Source: JALZKA01 sp963721645
GTDB lineage: Bacteria > Actinomycetota > Thermoleophilia > Solirubrobacterales > 70-9
NCBI GenBank assembly: GCA_963721645.1
Contig: CAVRJK010000002.1
Span: forward strand, 1,550,001-1,614,000
DNA length: 64,000 nt
Reading direction: 5' to 3'
Shown: piece by piece, positions 36,061 to 45,686 of the stretch
How positions within the stretch are numbered: position 1 is the first letter of the stretch
How the letters are laid out: every line of letters begins with the position of its first letter
The notes under the pieces: generated by a model
What the model was told of the DNA's origin: nothing
What the model saw: only the letters and a program-made list of their open reading frames with translations
The model's database searches: none
Translations under genes and position numbers: made by a program

Positions 36061-36930
36061 TCAGGCGCCCGCGGATCGGTAATCGTCAACCGTCGCCGCG
36101 AACTTGTCGAGCCGCACCTCGGTGGCCTCTCGCGAACCAGTGTCCTTGGCCTGTAGGTAGAAGAGGCAGCGGGTGGTTCCGGCTTCCTCCCAGCGCCCGT
36201 ACGCGGCGGCGTCGCGAGGGACGCCCCAGATCGTCACCGGAATCCGATTGCGTCCCGCCTCCGCGGCCTTGGCCTGAAGCGTTTCCATGCGGCCGGCGAG
36301 CTTCTCGACGTCGCCAAGGTAGTTGGGGATCCAGGCGTCGCCGAATGCGATGACGCGGTCGTAGACGGTCTTGCCGTTGCCGCCGACGAGCACCGGGGGA
36401 TGAGGCTCTTGCGCCGGCTTCGGCCACGACCAGATGGGCTCGAAATCGACGTGCTTTCCGTGGTAGCTCGCCTCGTCGGACGTCCAGATCTCCTTGATCG
36501 CCTCTACCCGCTCGCGCATCAGCCCGAAGCGACGACCGGGGTCGGTGCCGTGGTTTCGCATCTCCTCGAGGTTCCAGCCCGCTCCGACACCGAATTCGAA
36601 CCGGCCGCCTGACAGGCGATCCAAAGTGGCCGCGGCTTTCGCAGTGACGATCGGGTCCCGCTCGACGATCAGGCAAAGCCCAGTGCCGACCCGCAGGTCC
36701 CTGGTCGCCGCCGCCGCCGCCGTCAGCGCGACAAATGGGTCCATGAGGCGCCTGTACTCCTCGGGCAGCTCGCCGCCCGCCGGATACGGCGTATCCCGGG
36801 AGGCCGGGATGTGGGTGTGCTCGGCCACGAAGAGTGACTCGAACCCCCGCTCCTCGCACATCCGAGCCAGGTCGTCGGGCGGGACCGACTGGTCCGTGGG
36901 AAAGGTGGCGACGCCAAAGTTCACCGGCAC
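36061..36930 (-). CDS. LLM-class F420-dependent oxidoreductase
   Basis: TIM-barrel oxidoreductase of the luciferase-like superfamily, 289 residues, most similar to actinobacterial F420-using members. Features: VNFGVATFPTDQSVPPDDLA at the start, FVAEHTHIPASR near residue 40, RDLRVGTGLCLIVERDPI near 85, GGRFEFGVGAGWNLEEMRNH near 115, and PPVLVGGNGKTVYDRVIAFG near 185. GTG 36930 follows the folP stop by one base (TGATGTG), so the two are co-translated; the longer frame to 37002 runs inside folP. The substrate is unknown, and the link with folate synthesis is positional only. Confidence 0.87.
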   Translation of the reverse strand: MPVNFGVATFPTDQSVPPDDLARMCEERGFESLFVAEHTHIPASRDTPYPAGGELPEEYRRLMDPFVALTAAAAATRDLRVGTGLCLIVERDPIVTAKAAATLDRLSGGRFEFGVGAGWNLEEMRNHGTDPGRRFGLMRERVEAIKEIWTSDEASYHGKHVDFEPIWSWPKPAQEPHPPVLVGGNGKTVYDRVIAFGDAWIPNYLGDVEKLAGRMETLQAKAAEAGRNRIPVTIWGVPRDAAAYGRWEEAGTTRCLFYLQAKDTGSREATEVRLDKFAATVDDYRSAGA

Positions 36931-36931
36931 A

Positions 36932-37759
36932 TCATTCCTGAGCGGTGGCGAAACGCTCATCCGCACCCCAGGCCCGGCGGCCCATGAGCGCTTCCGCGAC
37001 ATCCAGCGCCTCCCTCACTTCAGCGACGTCGTGCACGCGGAATGCCTCCGCGCCATTTCGAAGCGCCAGCACGTTCGAGGCGACGGTGCCGCCGATGCGC
37101 TCGTCCGCCTCGCGCCCCGTGATCGCGCCGAGGAATCGCTTTCGCGACGTGCCGACGATGATCGGGCGCCCCAACTCCTTCAGCTCGCCCAGGCGGCGCA
37201 GCAGCTCCAAGTTGTGCTCGAGCGTCTTGCCGAAGCCGATGCCGGGATCCAGCCAGATCCGCTCCTCCGCCACACCGGCCGCGACCGCGCTCTCGACCCG
37301 GTCGGCCAAAAACGCCTTGACATCGTCCACAACGTCGTCGTAGCGAGGGTCCTCCTGCATCGTGCGCGGCGTGCCGAGCATGTGCATGAGCACGACCTCG
37401 CAGCCCCGGTCAGCACACAGCGCGGCGATCTCCGGGTCGCCCCGGAATGCCGTGACGTCATTGACAACACGGGCGCCCGCGTCGAGCGCTGCTTCAGCGA
37501 CAGCCGCCTTGGAGGTGTCAACCGAGACCTCGTGGCCGGCCTGTGCGAGTGCCGAGACAACCGGCTGGGTCCGCCCAAGCTCCTCCTCCACAGAAACCTC
37601 CGCCGCGCCGGGCCGCGTGGACTCGCCGCCGATGTCGAGGACATCCGCTCCGGCCGCCGCCAGTTCCTTGCCGTGGGCCACCGCCGCCTCGGCGTCAAGG
37701 TAGAGCCCCCCGTCCGAGAACGAGTCCGGCGTGACGTTGACGATGCCCATGACGCGCAT
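36932..37759 (-). CDS. folP: Dihydropteroate synthase
   Basis: Joins p-aminobenzoate to the dihydropterin pyrophosphate, the sulfonamide target. The 275 residues open MGIVNVTPDSFSDGG, then LDIGGESTRPGAAEVSVEEE near residue 43, SVDTSKAAVAEAALDAGA near 82, NDVTAFRGDPEI near 102, DPGIGFGKTLEHNLELLRRL near 165 and IIVGTSRKRFLG near 195. All pterin-binding blocks are intact. It is followed by the LLM gene. folE, often between ftsH and folP in actinobacteria, is not found in this window. Confidence 0.96.
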   Translation of the reverse strand: MRVMGIVNVTPDSFSDGGLYLDAEAAVAHGKELAAAGADVLDIGGESTRPGAAEVSVEEELGRTQPVVSALAQAGHEVSVDTSKAAVAEAALDAGARVVNDVTAFRGDPEIAALCADRGCEVVLMHMLGTPRTMQEDPRYDDVVDDVKAFLADRVESAVAAGVAEERIWLDPGIGFGKTLEHNLELLRRLGELKELGRPIIVGTSRKRFLGAITGREADERIGGTVASNVLALRNGAEAFRVHDVAEVREALDVAEALMGRRAWGADERFATAQE

Positions 37760-37882
37760 TGGCGAGGGAGGCTATTCCTGTCTAGGCGCCAGGGTGTGAG
37801 CGGAGGTCACGCGAGCAAGTAACGGTGGTGCGGAGTCGGCGCGTTCGACTACCGGCTGGCAGTTTCAGTTGAGTCGCTCGCC

Positions 37883-38689
37883 TCAGCCGTGGCAAACGGC
37901 GTAGTTGGTGAACCGAGCATCGATGCCGCGCGCCTCCACGTAGGACGCAGAGCCGGAGCCGCTCGATTGCACGCCGGTGCTGTTGACCTCGGCGTTCTTT
38001 TTGACTGTGACGCCGCCACTCACAACCTCTTGGCCCGCCCCGCAAGCGGACACCGCGAGTGCCACCTCTGTGCCCTGGGCGGTCTCTGAGTCCTTCAGGT
38101 AGGTCAACTTCTTCGCGAGCTTGCCTGAGGCGCAGACAGCGGTGACGAACATGGTTTGCTTGCCGCCGGTGATGTTGTCAAGGCGGCCTTCCCACGCGGT
38201 GTTCTTCGCGGTCGGCCGGCTCCGCTGGAGGACCATCCGTCCCGCTGCCTGGTCATGCGTGACCTCGCCGCCGACAACTGCAAAGCCGGATGGGCAGTGG
38301 ACCTCGAGCGACTTCGCGGCACCTCCGGCGACCTTTTGCTGCTTGGTCTTGTAGCGCACGCCGGTGGCCGCGCTCGGTGGCACGCAGGCGACCACCGCGG
38401 TCAGCGTGACCGATTCATAGCCATATGACCAAGCCTGAAAGTGATCACGGATGCCGCCGTCGCCTAACTCGAGCGCATTCACGAAGGTGGAGCCATAGCC
38501 GCCACTGGAGTAGCTGCCGCCGCCGACCGCCGAGTCGAGCCCGGAGCAGTTGGCCTGCACGGACCCTCCTGATGCCGGGCCGGCGCTGCCTGTCCCCGTG
38601 GCGTAGCTGATGTCGACCGCGCGCGCCGGCGCGGCCACGCTCAGCGAAGCGACCACAGCGGTGGCCAGAATCCACGTCTTACCCCTCAT
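37883..38689 (-). CDS. Secreted protein with three cysteine-bounded modules
   Basis: Exported 268-residue protein with no recognised family. Signal peptide residues 1-24 (ATAVVASLSVAAPARA). The mature part repeats a module about three times: an opening Cys, then VVGGG-like Gly-rich strand, a variable middle, and a closing AVxC/VAC (ANCSGLDSAVGGGSYSS, then LEVHCPSGFAVVGGEV, then SACGAGQEVVSGGVTV; closings TAVVAC, TAVCAS and YAVCHG). This suggests disulfide-linked beta modules. ATG 38689 was chosen because AAGGTGAG precedes it; a GTG at 38698 is the alternative. It lies 10 bases downstream of a cupin gene, so possibly the same transcript. Confidence 0.6.
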   Translation of the reverse strand: MRGKTWILATAVVASLSVAAPARAVDISYATGTGSAGPASGGSVQANCSGLDSAVGGGSYSSGGYGSTFVNALELGDGGIRDHFQAWSYGYESVTLTAVVACVPPSAATGVRYKTKQQKVAGGAAKSLEVHCPSGFAVVGGEVTHDQAAGRMVLQRSRPTAKNTAWEGRLDNITGGKQTMFVTAVCASGKLAKKLTYLKDSETAQGTEVALAVSACGAGQEVVSGGVTVKKNAEVNSTGVQSSGSGSASYVEARGIDARFTNYAVCHG

Positions 38690-38699
38690 CGCGCTCACC

Positions 38700-39197
38700 T
38701 TAATGGCTGATTGGAGGAGAGAACGGCGGCGGGCCGAGAAGTTCGATTGAGGGCGAAGTCGCAGCCACCGCCCGAAGCCGGTCCCAATCCGGAGGGTGGG
38801 ACTCGGGCGAGTCGGAAGTGGCGGGTTCGCCCGCCTCGCGATAGAACCCTTCTCCGGTCCCCGGGGTCTGCCATGCGAGGAGACGGGCTGACTTCGACGT
38901 GACCATGAAGGCGTGCGGCACTCCGCGCGGGCAGATGAACAAGCCTCCCCGGCCTACGCGGCGCTCCTCACCGTCGACGTGTACGAGGACTTCGCCCTCG
39001 AGCACGTACAGGCCCTCATCCTCATCGGGGTGGAGGTGGAGCGGCGTCACCTTGCCTCGCTCACCCGCAAACTCCAAGAGCATGAACGCATCGGCCGTTT
39101 CCGCGGCGGTCGCCTTCATCGTGAGAATCCCTCCGCCGGCCCAAGCTAGCCGCTCACCCTCGTCGTCTTGCCTGATTATCGGAACCGCTTTAGCCAT
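38700..39197 (-). CDS. Cupin-domain protein next to a TetR regulator
   Basis: A 165-residue single-cupin protein. The metal-binding motif is well formed: TPLHLHPDEDEGLYVLEGEV (about residues 50-69, His-His-Glu) and GLFICPRGVPHAFMV near residue 85 (last His). Such proteins are often quercetinase-like or simple metal-binding sensors. ATG 39197 was chosen over TTG 39239 and ATG 39218 because GGAAGGGG lies upstream. It is divergent from the TetR gene across a 70-base AT-rich spacer, the usual layout for a repressor and its target. Confidence 0.78.
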   Translation of the reverse strand: MAKAVPIIRQDDEGERLAWAGGGILTMKATAAETADAFMLLEFAGERGKVTPLHLHPDEDEGLYVLEGEVLVHVDGEERRVGRGGLFICPRGVPHAFMVTSKSARLLAWQTPGTGEGFYREAGEPATSDSPESHPPDWDRLRAVAATSPSIELLGPPPFSPPISH

Positions 39198-39267
39198 GGC
39201 CTTTACCCCTTCCGGCATCGTCCAGCGTATATGAGACAATGTTTATCATAATCGGAGTTAGCTAATC
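39198..39267. promoter_or_regulatory. Shared cupin/TetR promoter region
   Basis: A 70-base divergent spacer much richer in A/T than its surroundings, with the run GTTTATCATAATC (39241-39253) and an 8-bp palindrome TTAGCTAA (39258-39265). GGAG at 39254-39257 is the TetR ribosome-binding site. A TetR operator here is expected by analogy; the exact site is not certain. Confidence 0.45.
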
Positions 39268-39875
39268 ATGATGACCACATCAAGCTATGAGTTCGGCGGC
39301 CGCGCAAAGCAGAAGGCGCGCACGCGCGCGGCGCTTGTCGCTGCCGCCCGCGAGCTCTTGACAGAGGGGGCGGACCAGACGATCGAAGCCGTGGCGAGCC
39401 GGGCAGGCATTGCTGCCAGCACGGCCTACCGCTACTTCCCGAACCGGCGCTCGCTGCTGCTGGCGTGCTATCCCGACCTTGGCACCGCGTCGCTACTCGG
39501 CGATGATCCGCCGACTGACCCGGTCGGGCGTCTCGAGATCGTGACGGCCGAGATCGGCAAGCAGTTGCTTGAGTATGAAGGCGAGCTGCGCGCCGCGCTA
39601 CGGATCTCTCTCGAGCCGGCTCGGGGTTCGGATCCACCGGCCCTCCGTCGTGGTCGGGCGCTCAAATGGATCGAGGAGGCGCTCGGGCCCCTTAAGGGCG
39701 CGATGGGCCCCGCCGAGCTCCATCGCCTTGCCCTCAGCATCCGGGCCGCGATCGGCATCGAGCCCCTCATCTGGCTGACAGATGTCGGCGGACTGTCATC
39801 CGAAGAGGCCGTCGCAGCCATGCAGACCTCGGCGAGGACCCTCTTGAAGGCGTCCCTTCCTGCTACTTGGACCCC

Positions 39876-39879
<4 letters not shown>
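39268..39879 (+). CDS. TetR-family transcriptional regulator
   Basis: A 203-residue one-component repressor. The N-terminal helix-turn-helix reads AAARELLTEGADQTIEAVAS followed by RAGIAASTAYRYFPNRRSLL (residues 25-65), a textbook TetR domain; the rest is a helical ligand-binding domain without recognisable specificity. Start at ATG 39268 (a second ATG follows directly). It overlaps ftsH tail to tail by 4 bases and probably controls itself and the divergent cupin. Confidence 0.88.
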
Positions 39880-41849
<1,970 letters not shown>

Positions 41850-42023
41850 GCGCCCCTCCCCGGGTTGGCGCCCGACAGAGCGGGCTTGAAGGTGTCAGCC
41901 GTGCAAATGGGCATGAATAAAAGGAATTCGTAGTCCCGCAACGCTCGGATCAGCGTAGCAACGGAAACATGCACCGGCACACGGCGGTTACGCACCAACG
42001 GTGCCCGTCATGCGCCTGTACTT

Positions 42024-42551
42024 CTATGTGTCTAACGCAGCCACATACGGAAGGTTGCGCAGGCGCTGTGCGTGGTCAAGGCCGTACCCGATCGCAAAGC
42101 GGTTGGGGATCTCAAATCCCACGTAGCGGATTGGCAGATCCACTCGCCGCCGTTCGGGCTTGGTCAAAAGGGAGCACACCTCGAGCGAGCGCGGGTTTCG
42201 CGCCCGCAGATTCTTCATCAGGTAGTGGAGCGTCAGACCGGAATCGATGATGTCCTCGACGATCAGGACCTCGCGATCCTCGATCGGGGCGTCGAGGTCC
42301 TTCATGATCCTGACAACGCCGGAGGAGTCGGTCTCCGAGCCATAGCTCGAGACCGCCATGAAGTCGATCTCGCACGGGACAGTGAGTTCGCGCATGAGGT
42401 CCGCGATGAAGAGGACCGCGCCTTTGAGCACGCCGACCATGAAGAGGTCACGCCCCTCGTAGTCACGGCTGATCTCCGCGCCGAGCGCGGCGACGCGCGC
42501 TTTGAGGTCTTCCTCGGAAACGAGGACCTCGCCAATCGAAGGTTCGTTCAC
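42024..42551 (-). CDS. hpt: Hypoxanthine phosphoribosyltransferase
   Basis: Purine salvage: makes IMP or GMP from hypoxanthine or guanine and PRPP. The 175 residues contain DLFMVGVLKGAVLFIADLMR (residues 36-55), the PRPP-binding loop VLIVEDIIDSGLTLHYLMKN near residue 95, and PIRYVGFEIPNRFAIGYGLD near 141. It lies between tilS and ftsH, the standard order. A palindromic repeat separates it from tilS. Confidence 0.96.
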   Translation of the reverse strand: MNEPSIGEVLVSEEDLKARVAALGAEISRDYEGRDLFMVGVLKGAVLFIADLMRELTVPCEIDFMAVSSYGSETDSSGVVRIMKDLDAPIEDREVLIVEDIIDSGLTLHYLMKNLRARNPRSLEVCSLLTKPERRRVDLPIRYVGFEIPNRFAIGYGLDHAQRLRNLPYVAALDT

Positions 42552-42572
42552 ACGCGAGAGACTAAAGGGCTT

Positions 42573-42609
42573 GCATGTGAGCGTTGTGTGAGGGGTCTGA
42601 CCCCTCGGG
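42573..42609. repeat. Palindromic GGGGTCTGACCCC repeat, hpt-tilS gap
   Basis: GTGAGCGTTGTGTG followed by GAGGGGTCTGACCCCTC (42590-42606). The left part matches the sequence before the copy at 57.32 kb (GTGAGCGTTTTGTG), so the repeat unit extends beyond the palindrome. The copy lies 3 bases from the tilS stop. Confidence 0.8.
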
Positions 42610-42611
42610 TT

Positions 42612-43973
42612 CTAAAGGGGGCGGGCGGTGATCACGGCCGCCGAGGTGGTGTCGGCGCCGAGCCGGAAATCGTCCGAGACGGCGACGCCCGCGACCCAGG
42701 CGACGCGGTCGCCGCAGGTGACGACCGGAACGCGGGTGCGCTGCGAGCGCGGCACGCCGCGGTCGGCGAAGAGGTCGCCGAGCGTCTTGGAGCCCTGCAT
42801 GCCGAGCGGGCGGATGCGATCACCCTCGATCCAGGTCCGCACCTGAAGCGGCTCGCCGAGCGCGGCGGCGTCGAGGGTCGCAAGCTCGGGGCCGGCCGCG
42901 GTCACGGGCGCCGGGTGAAGCTCCGCCCTGACCTCCCAGTCGCCGACCTGGCAGCGTCCCGGAAGGGTCAGGAGGCCGGCTGCAGGTTCGGGTGCGGCAT
43001 CGAGGGGGTTCATGACCCGGAAGGAAACGGCGCCCGACTCGCAAACGGCACTGACGCCCCCGCCGAGCTGGATCTCGCCGCCCTCAGGACTTGCGGCAAG
43101 GCGTGCGATCTCGGCGGCCCGGGCGCGTCCGAGCGCCACATGCCTGCCGGCGACGCGCTCGGCCAGCGAGCGCAGGGCGATTCTCTGAAGTGCGGGCTCC
43201 CAAGTGCGCATCGCGCGCGCGTCGAGGCGGGTATCGGCCGGGCCGGTTCCCGCCCGCTCGAGCGCTTCGTAGGCGACCCGCTCCAAGAGCGCAGCTTCCT
43301 CGCCTAGCTCGGCGCGGGTCTCGGCGATGTTTCGCTCGGTCTCAGGGCTCAGCTTGGCGAGCGCCGGCAAAACCTCCGCGCGGATCCGGTTGCGGGCGAA
43401 AACGGGGTCGGAGTTGGTCTCGTCGTCGGCGAAGGGCAGTCTCGCGGCCGATGCGAGCGCGCGGATCTCTTCGCGCGAGAGGCCCAAAAGCGGGCGAATC
43501 ACACGACCCGCACGCGGACTCATGCCCAGGAGAGCGCGCGAGCCCGGGGACTTGGCGAGTCGGTAGACGACGGTCTCGGCTACGTCTGAGCGGGTGTGAC
43601 CCGTGGCGATCCAGGTGACGCCGAAACGTTCGCGGAGACGCTCGGCGGCCATGTAGCGCGCGGCGCGCGCGGCAGCCTGGAGATTGCCGGGGCCGAGGCT
43701 CGCTCGGTCGACGCGCTCGACGTGAAGGTCGATCCGCAGAGCCGCGCACAGGCGGCGGACGGTCTGCTCGTCCTCCGCGGCGGCCTCGCGTAAGCCGTAG
43801 TTGACGTGGAGCGCGTGGATCTTCTCGGGGCCGACGATCTGCGCCAGTGCGGCGGCGGTGCAGGCAGAATCGGCGCCCCCTGAGACCATCACCACGCCGT
43901 CGGAGGTCGAGTCGACCAGACCCGACCCTTCTGCAGCCTCCTTGAGCGTTTCAAGCGCTCCACCCTTCGTCAC
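42612..43973 (-). CDS. tilS: tRNA(Ile)-lysidine synthetase
   Basis: Modifies the wobble cytidine of the AUA-decoding tRNA-Ile to lysidine. The 453 residues carry the N-type ATP pyrophosphatase loop VMVSGGADSACTAAAL (about residues 28-43), the downstream WIATGHTRSDVAETVVYRLA block near 125, and C-terminal TilS domains ending with the FRLGADTTSAAV region. Start was taken at GTG 43973, but an inverted repeat CGTACG-GAT-CGTACG (43973-43987) abuts this codon and no Shine-Dalgarno is visible; leaderless initiation or a slightly later start are possible. It heads the tilS-hpt pair. Confidence 0.93.
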   Translation of the reverse strand: MTKGGALETLKEAAEGSGLVDSTSDGVVMVSGGADSACTAAALAQIVGPEKIHALHVNYGLREAAAEDEQTVRRLCAALRIDLHVERVDRASLGPGNLQAAARAARYMAAERLRERFGVTWIATGHTRSDVAETVVYRLAKSPGSRALLGMSPRAGRVIRPLLGLSREEIRALASAARLPFADDETNSDPVFARNRIRAEVLPALAKLSPETERNIAETRAELGEEAALLERVAYEALERAGTGPADTRLDARAMRTWEPALQRIALRSLAERVAGRHVALGRARAAEIARLAASPEGGEIQLGGGVSAVCESGAVSFRVMNPLDAAPEPAAGLLTLPGRCQVGDWEVRAELHPAPVTAAGPELATLDAAALGEPLQVRTWIEGDRIRPLGMQGSKTLGDLFADRGVPRSQRTRVPVVTCGDRVAWVAGVAVSDDFRLGADTTSAAVITARPL

Positions 43974-44040
43974 GTACGGATCGTACGCCGCCGACTGGTC
44001 GAATCCTGCTTGGACAAGCCGGAAACTCTGGGCCTAAAAC

Positions 44041-44100
44041 TCTCCTTACGCACGCCTGCGGCGCTTGCACCTGCTGCTTTCGCACTAAAGGTGCTGACTA
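44041..44100. repeat. Two-hairpin dispersed repeat, copy 2
   Basis: Plus-strand layout: TCTCCTTACGCACGCCTGCG (hairpin 1, CGCC/GGCG), core CTTGCACCTGCTGCTTTCG, then GCACTAAAGGTGC (hairpin 2) and TGACTAG. The terminal CTAG supplies the stop codon of the cyclase gene. Stems differ from copy 1 in both arms, while the core differs at one base. Confidence 0.82.
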
Positions 44101-45291
44101 GATATCGAGCGGCCTCGCCTTCACCGTGTAGAGGTCAACGGGCTCTGGAAAGCCCTTCAGGCCGACCTTGCCGATTGTCTCGAGGTCGAGGTACTCGGAG
44201 TTGCCGATCGCGTCCGCGACCGCCCGGGTGACCATGACCTCGCCGCCCAGCGCCCGGGCGACGACCCGGTGGGTCAGGTTCACATCGGTGCCGAAGTAGT
44301 CGCCGTCGCGGTAGACGGCCCGGCCGAGGTGGATGCCGACCCGCGGCTGAGGCCGCTCCGAAAAGAGGGCCAAGAACCCGACGGACCACTCGGTGAGCGT
44401 CACCGCGTCCGGCGAGACGATCATCACCTCGTCCCCGATCGTCTTGACGACGAGGGCTTCGGAGGGAAGCGTCGCCTCGACGGTGTTCACAAACCGCTCG
44501 ACCAGATCGAGGGCCTGCTCGTCGCCCTCCTCTTCGGTGAAGCGGGTGAAGCCTGTGAGGTCGACGAAACAGAAGGCCATCGTCACCCGGCCGAGCTGCC
44601 GCGAGCCGTCGAGCTCCGTCTCCATGTGCCCGACAACGTCCTGCTCCGTATAGAAGCGCAGGTAGCGGTTGTGTATGTAGTCCATGAGCGGCCCGGACGA
44701 GGGAAAGAGGTCGCGCGCGAGCCCCTCCATCTCCTCGGCCATCTGCAGGGCATCCACACCCTCGGCGATCAGCGGCTCGTGGACGAACAGGTGGAAAAGT
44801 CGCACCTCGGCTTCAGCGATCTTCCGGATCGATTGCGCGTAGACACGCACCAGCTGGAGGACCGCGACCAACGGAAAGCCGGCGTCCAGGACGCCGGCGA
44901 TGCGCTTCATCGCCTCGACGTCCTGCTCGGTCAGGGTGCCTTCGACCGCGGTCGGCGTACCCAGGAGGCCCATGATCCGGTCGATCAGGTCCTCCTCGAG
45001 CCCGGACAGTCTGGCGGTCTGCTTTCGCGTGTAGGTGCGCTCGGAGCGCGGAATCAGATCCTCGACATAGCCGAAGGCCAGTCGCCCGTCGCGAGACGCC
45101 TGGCGCAGGTCGTTCAGCGAGTGCCCGCGCTCTCGCATCCGCCCCACGACCCTTGCCTGGGCCGCGATCGCGCGAGTCCAGCGACCCCGCTTGACCGGCA
45201 GAACCTTGGCCTTGACCCACCGGTTGAGCGTCGCCGTCGAGACTCCCGAGATGCGGGCCGCCTCGGCGATCGTGATCTCTTCATCCGTCAC
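44098..45291 (-). CDS. Class III adenylate cyclase with N-terminal MerR-like domain
   Basis: Predicted to make cAMP from ATP. The 397 residues comprise a MerR-like helix-turn-helix (ITIAEAARISGVSTATLNRW, residues 6-25), a helical regulatory region (about 95-225), and a cyclase domain (about 240-385). Catalytic residues are visible: metal Asp in FVDLTGFTRF and KTIGDEVMIV, adenine-selecting Lys in the latter and Asp in GDYFGTDVNLTHR, plus the Asn and Arg of VNLTHR. GTG 45291 follows GAGGA; the longer frame to 45363 overlaps repeat sequence. The DNA-binding-like head on a cyclase may act as a sensor or dimerisation module. It is flanked by dispersed repeats on both sides. Confidence 0.88.
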   Translation of the reverse strand: MTDEEITIAEAARISGVSTATLNRWVKAKVLPVKRGRWTRAIAAQARVVGRMRERGHSLNDLRQASRDGRLAFGYVEDLIPRSERTYTRKQTARLSGLEEDLIDRIMGLLGTPTAVEGTLTEQDVEAMKRIAGVLDAGFPLVAVLQLVRVYAQSIRKIAEAEVRLFHLFVHEPLIAEGVDALQMAEEMEGLARDLFPSSGPLMDYIHNRYLRFYTEQDVVGHMETELDGSRQLGRVTMAFCFVDLTGFTRFTEEEGDEQALDLVERFVNTVEATLPSEALVVKTIGDEVMIVSPDAVTLTEWSVGFLALFSERPQPRVGIHLGRAVYRDGDYFGTDVNLTHRVVARALGGEVMVTRAVADAIGNSEYLDLETIGKVGLKGFPEPVDLYTVKARPLDI

Positions 45292-45336
45292 CCGGCGATC
45301 CTCGCAGGCTGGGCCCGAGCCTTGTGGGGCCAAGGG

Positions 45337-45447
45337 CTCTACGCGCGCCTTCGGCGCTTGCACCTGCGACGCTTGCGGTGCTTCGAGATACCTCTTACGC
45401 GCGCCTTCGGCGCTTGCACCTGCTTCTTTCGCGCTAAAGCGCTCACA
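45337..45447. repeat. Two-hairpin dispersed repeat, copies 3 and 4 in tandem
   Basis: Copy 3 (45337-45388): CTCTACGCGCGCCTTCGGCG, CTTGCACCTGC, then a diverged second half GACGCTTGCGGTGCTTCG. Copy 4 (45391-45447): CTCTTACGCGCGCCTTCGGC, GCTTGCACCTGCTTCTTTCG, then hairpin CGCTAAAGCG. Hairpin 1 is GCGCC-TTC-GGCGC in both. They lie upstream of the cyclase, unlike copies 1 and 2 that abut stop codons. This 395-base gap (45292-45686) otherwise holds the candidate small transcript. Confidence 0.82.
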
Positions 45448-45460
45448 GATACATAAATAG

Positions 45461-45489
45461 GACGACGGGATCGGAATGACCCCGTCGTC
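45461..45489 (-). terminator. Intrinsic terminator of the candidate small transcript or the SCP2 gene
   Basis: GACGACGGG (45461-45469) pairs with CCCGTCGTC (45481-45489); on the minus strand the stem is followed by CTATTTATGTATC, a T-rich tract. The stem is perfect over nine pairs plus a flanking C-G. This is the best intrinsic terminator in the window. Confidence 0.65.
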
Positions 45490-45507
45490 CGCGGGCTCTA
45501 CGGCCCG

Positions 45508-45597
45508 CTAGGTCGGCCTACGGCGCCCATCCGGGCGTCTCGCGTGCGCTGTCTTTACAAGACCCAGTCGCCGGGGGCTCGAAAGGGCAAACGCCAC
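45508..45597 (-). CDS. Possible 29-residue small protein
   Basis: GTG 45597 is preceded at 5 bases by AAGAGG and follows a promoter at a leader length of about 20 bases. It encodes 29 Arg-rich residues beginning VAFALSSPRRLGLVKTAHAR and ends at TAG 45508. The stop falls in the hairpin before the terminator. There is no known family, and the region is also highly structured, so this may be a chance frame in an RNA gene. Confidence 0.25.
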   Translation of the reverse strand: MAFALSSPRRLGLVKTAHARRPDGRRRPT

Positions 45598-45626
45598 TGC
45601 GGCCTCTTGCCTTATTGATGTGAGCG

Positions 45627-45655
45627 ACACTACGCCCGTCGGCGTCGCCTGTCAA
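45627..45655 (-). promoter_or_regulatory. Strong sigma-A-type promoter
   Basis: On the minus strand TTGACA (45655-45650) is followed by a 17-base spacer and TAGTGT (45632-45627), fitting the actinobacterial -35/-10 consensus. It lies between the SCP2-like gene and the adenylate cyclase, with no annotated gene starting within 300 bases downstream. Confidence 0.6.
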
Positions 45656-45686
45656 GAGAACTTTTGTCCGGCCCGGATACGGACTT

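Larger units (their letters stand above)
45455..45620 (-). ncRNA. Candidate structured small RNA or leader
   Basis: A minus-strand transcript from the promoter at 45655-45627 would run about 165 bases to a terminator at 45489-45461. It folds locally into AAGGCAA...TTGCCCTT, TCTT-GTA-AAGA, CGCCC-GGAT-GGGCG and GCGGGC-CGTAGA-GCCCGC hairpins before the terminator stem. It matches no RNA family I can name. It may be a trans-acting RNA, an attenuator leader of the cyclase, or the mRNA of the 29-residue frame inside it. Confidence 0.4.

Noticed and set aside
44041..45447. CRISPR array from the repeated elements
   Set aside because: Spacing is irregular, copies are few, there are no unique spacers of constant length and no cas genes.
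45540..45640. Plus-strand GGGCAAACGCC resembling part of a c-di-GMP riboswitch
   Set aside because: The second conserved block (GACGCAAAGCC) and the receptor loops are absent, and the promoter and terminator point to the minus strand.
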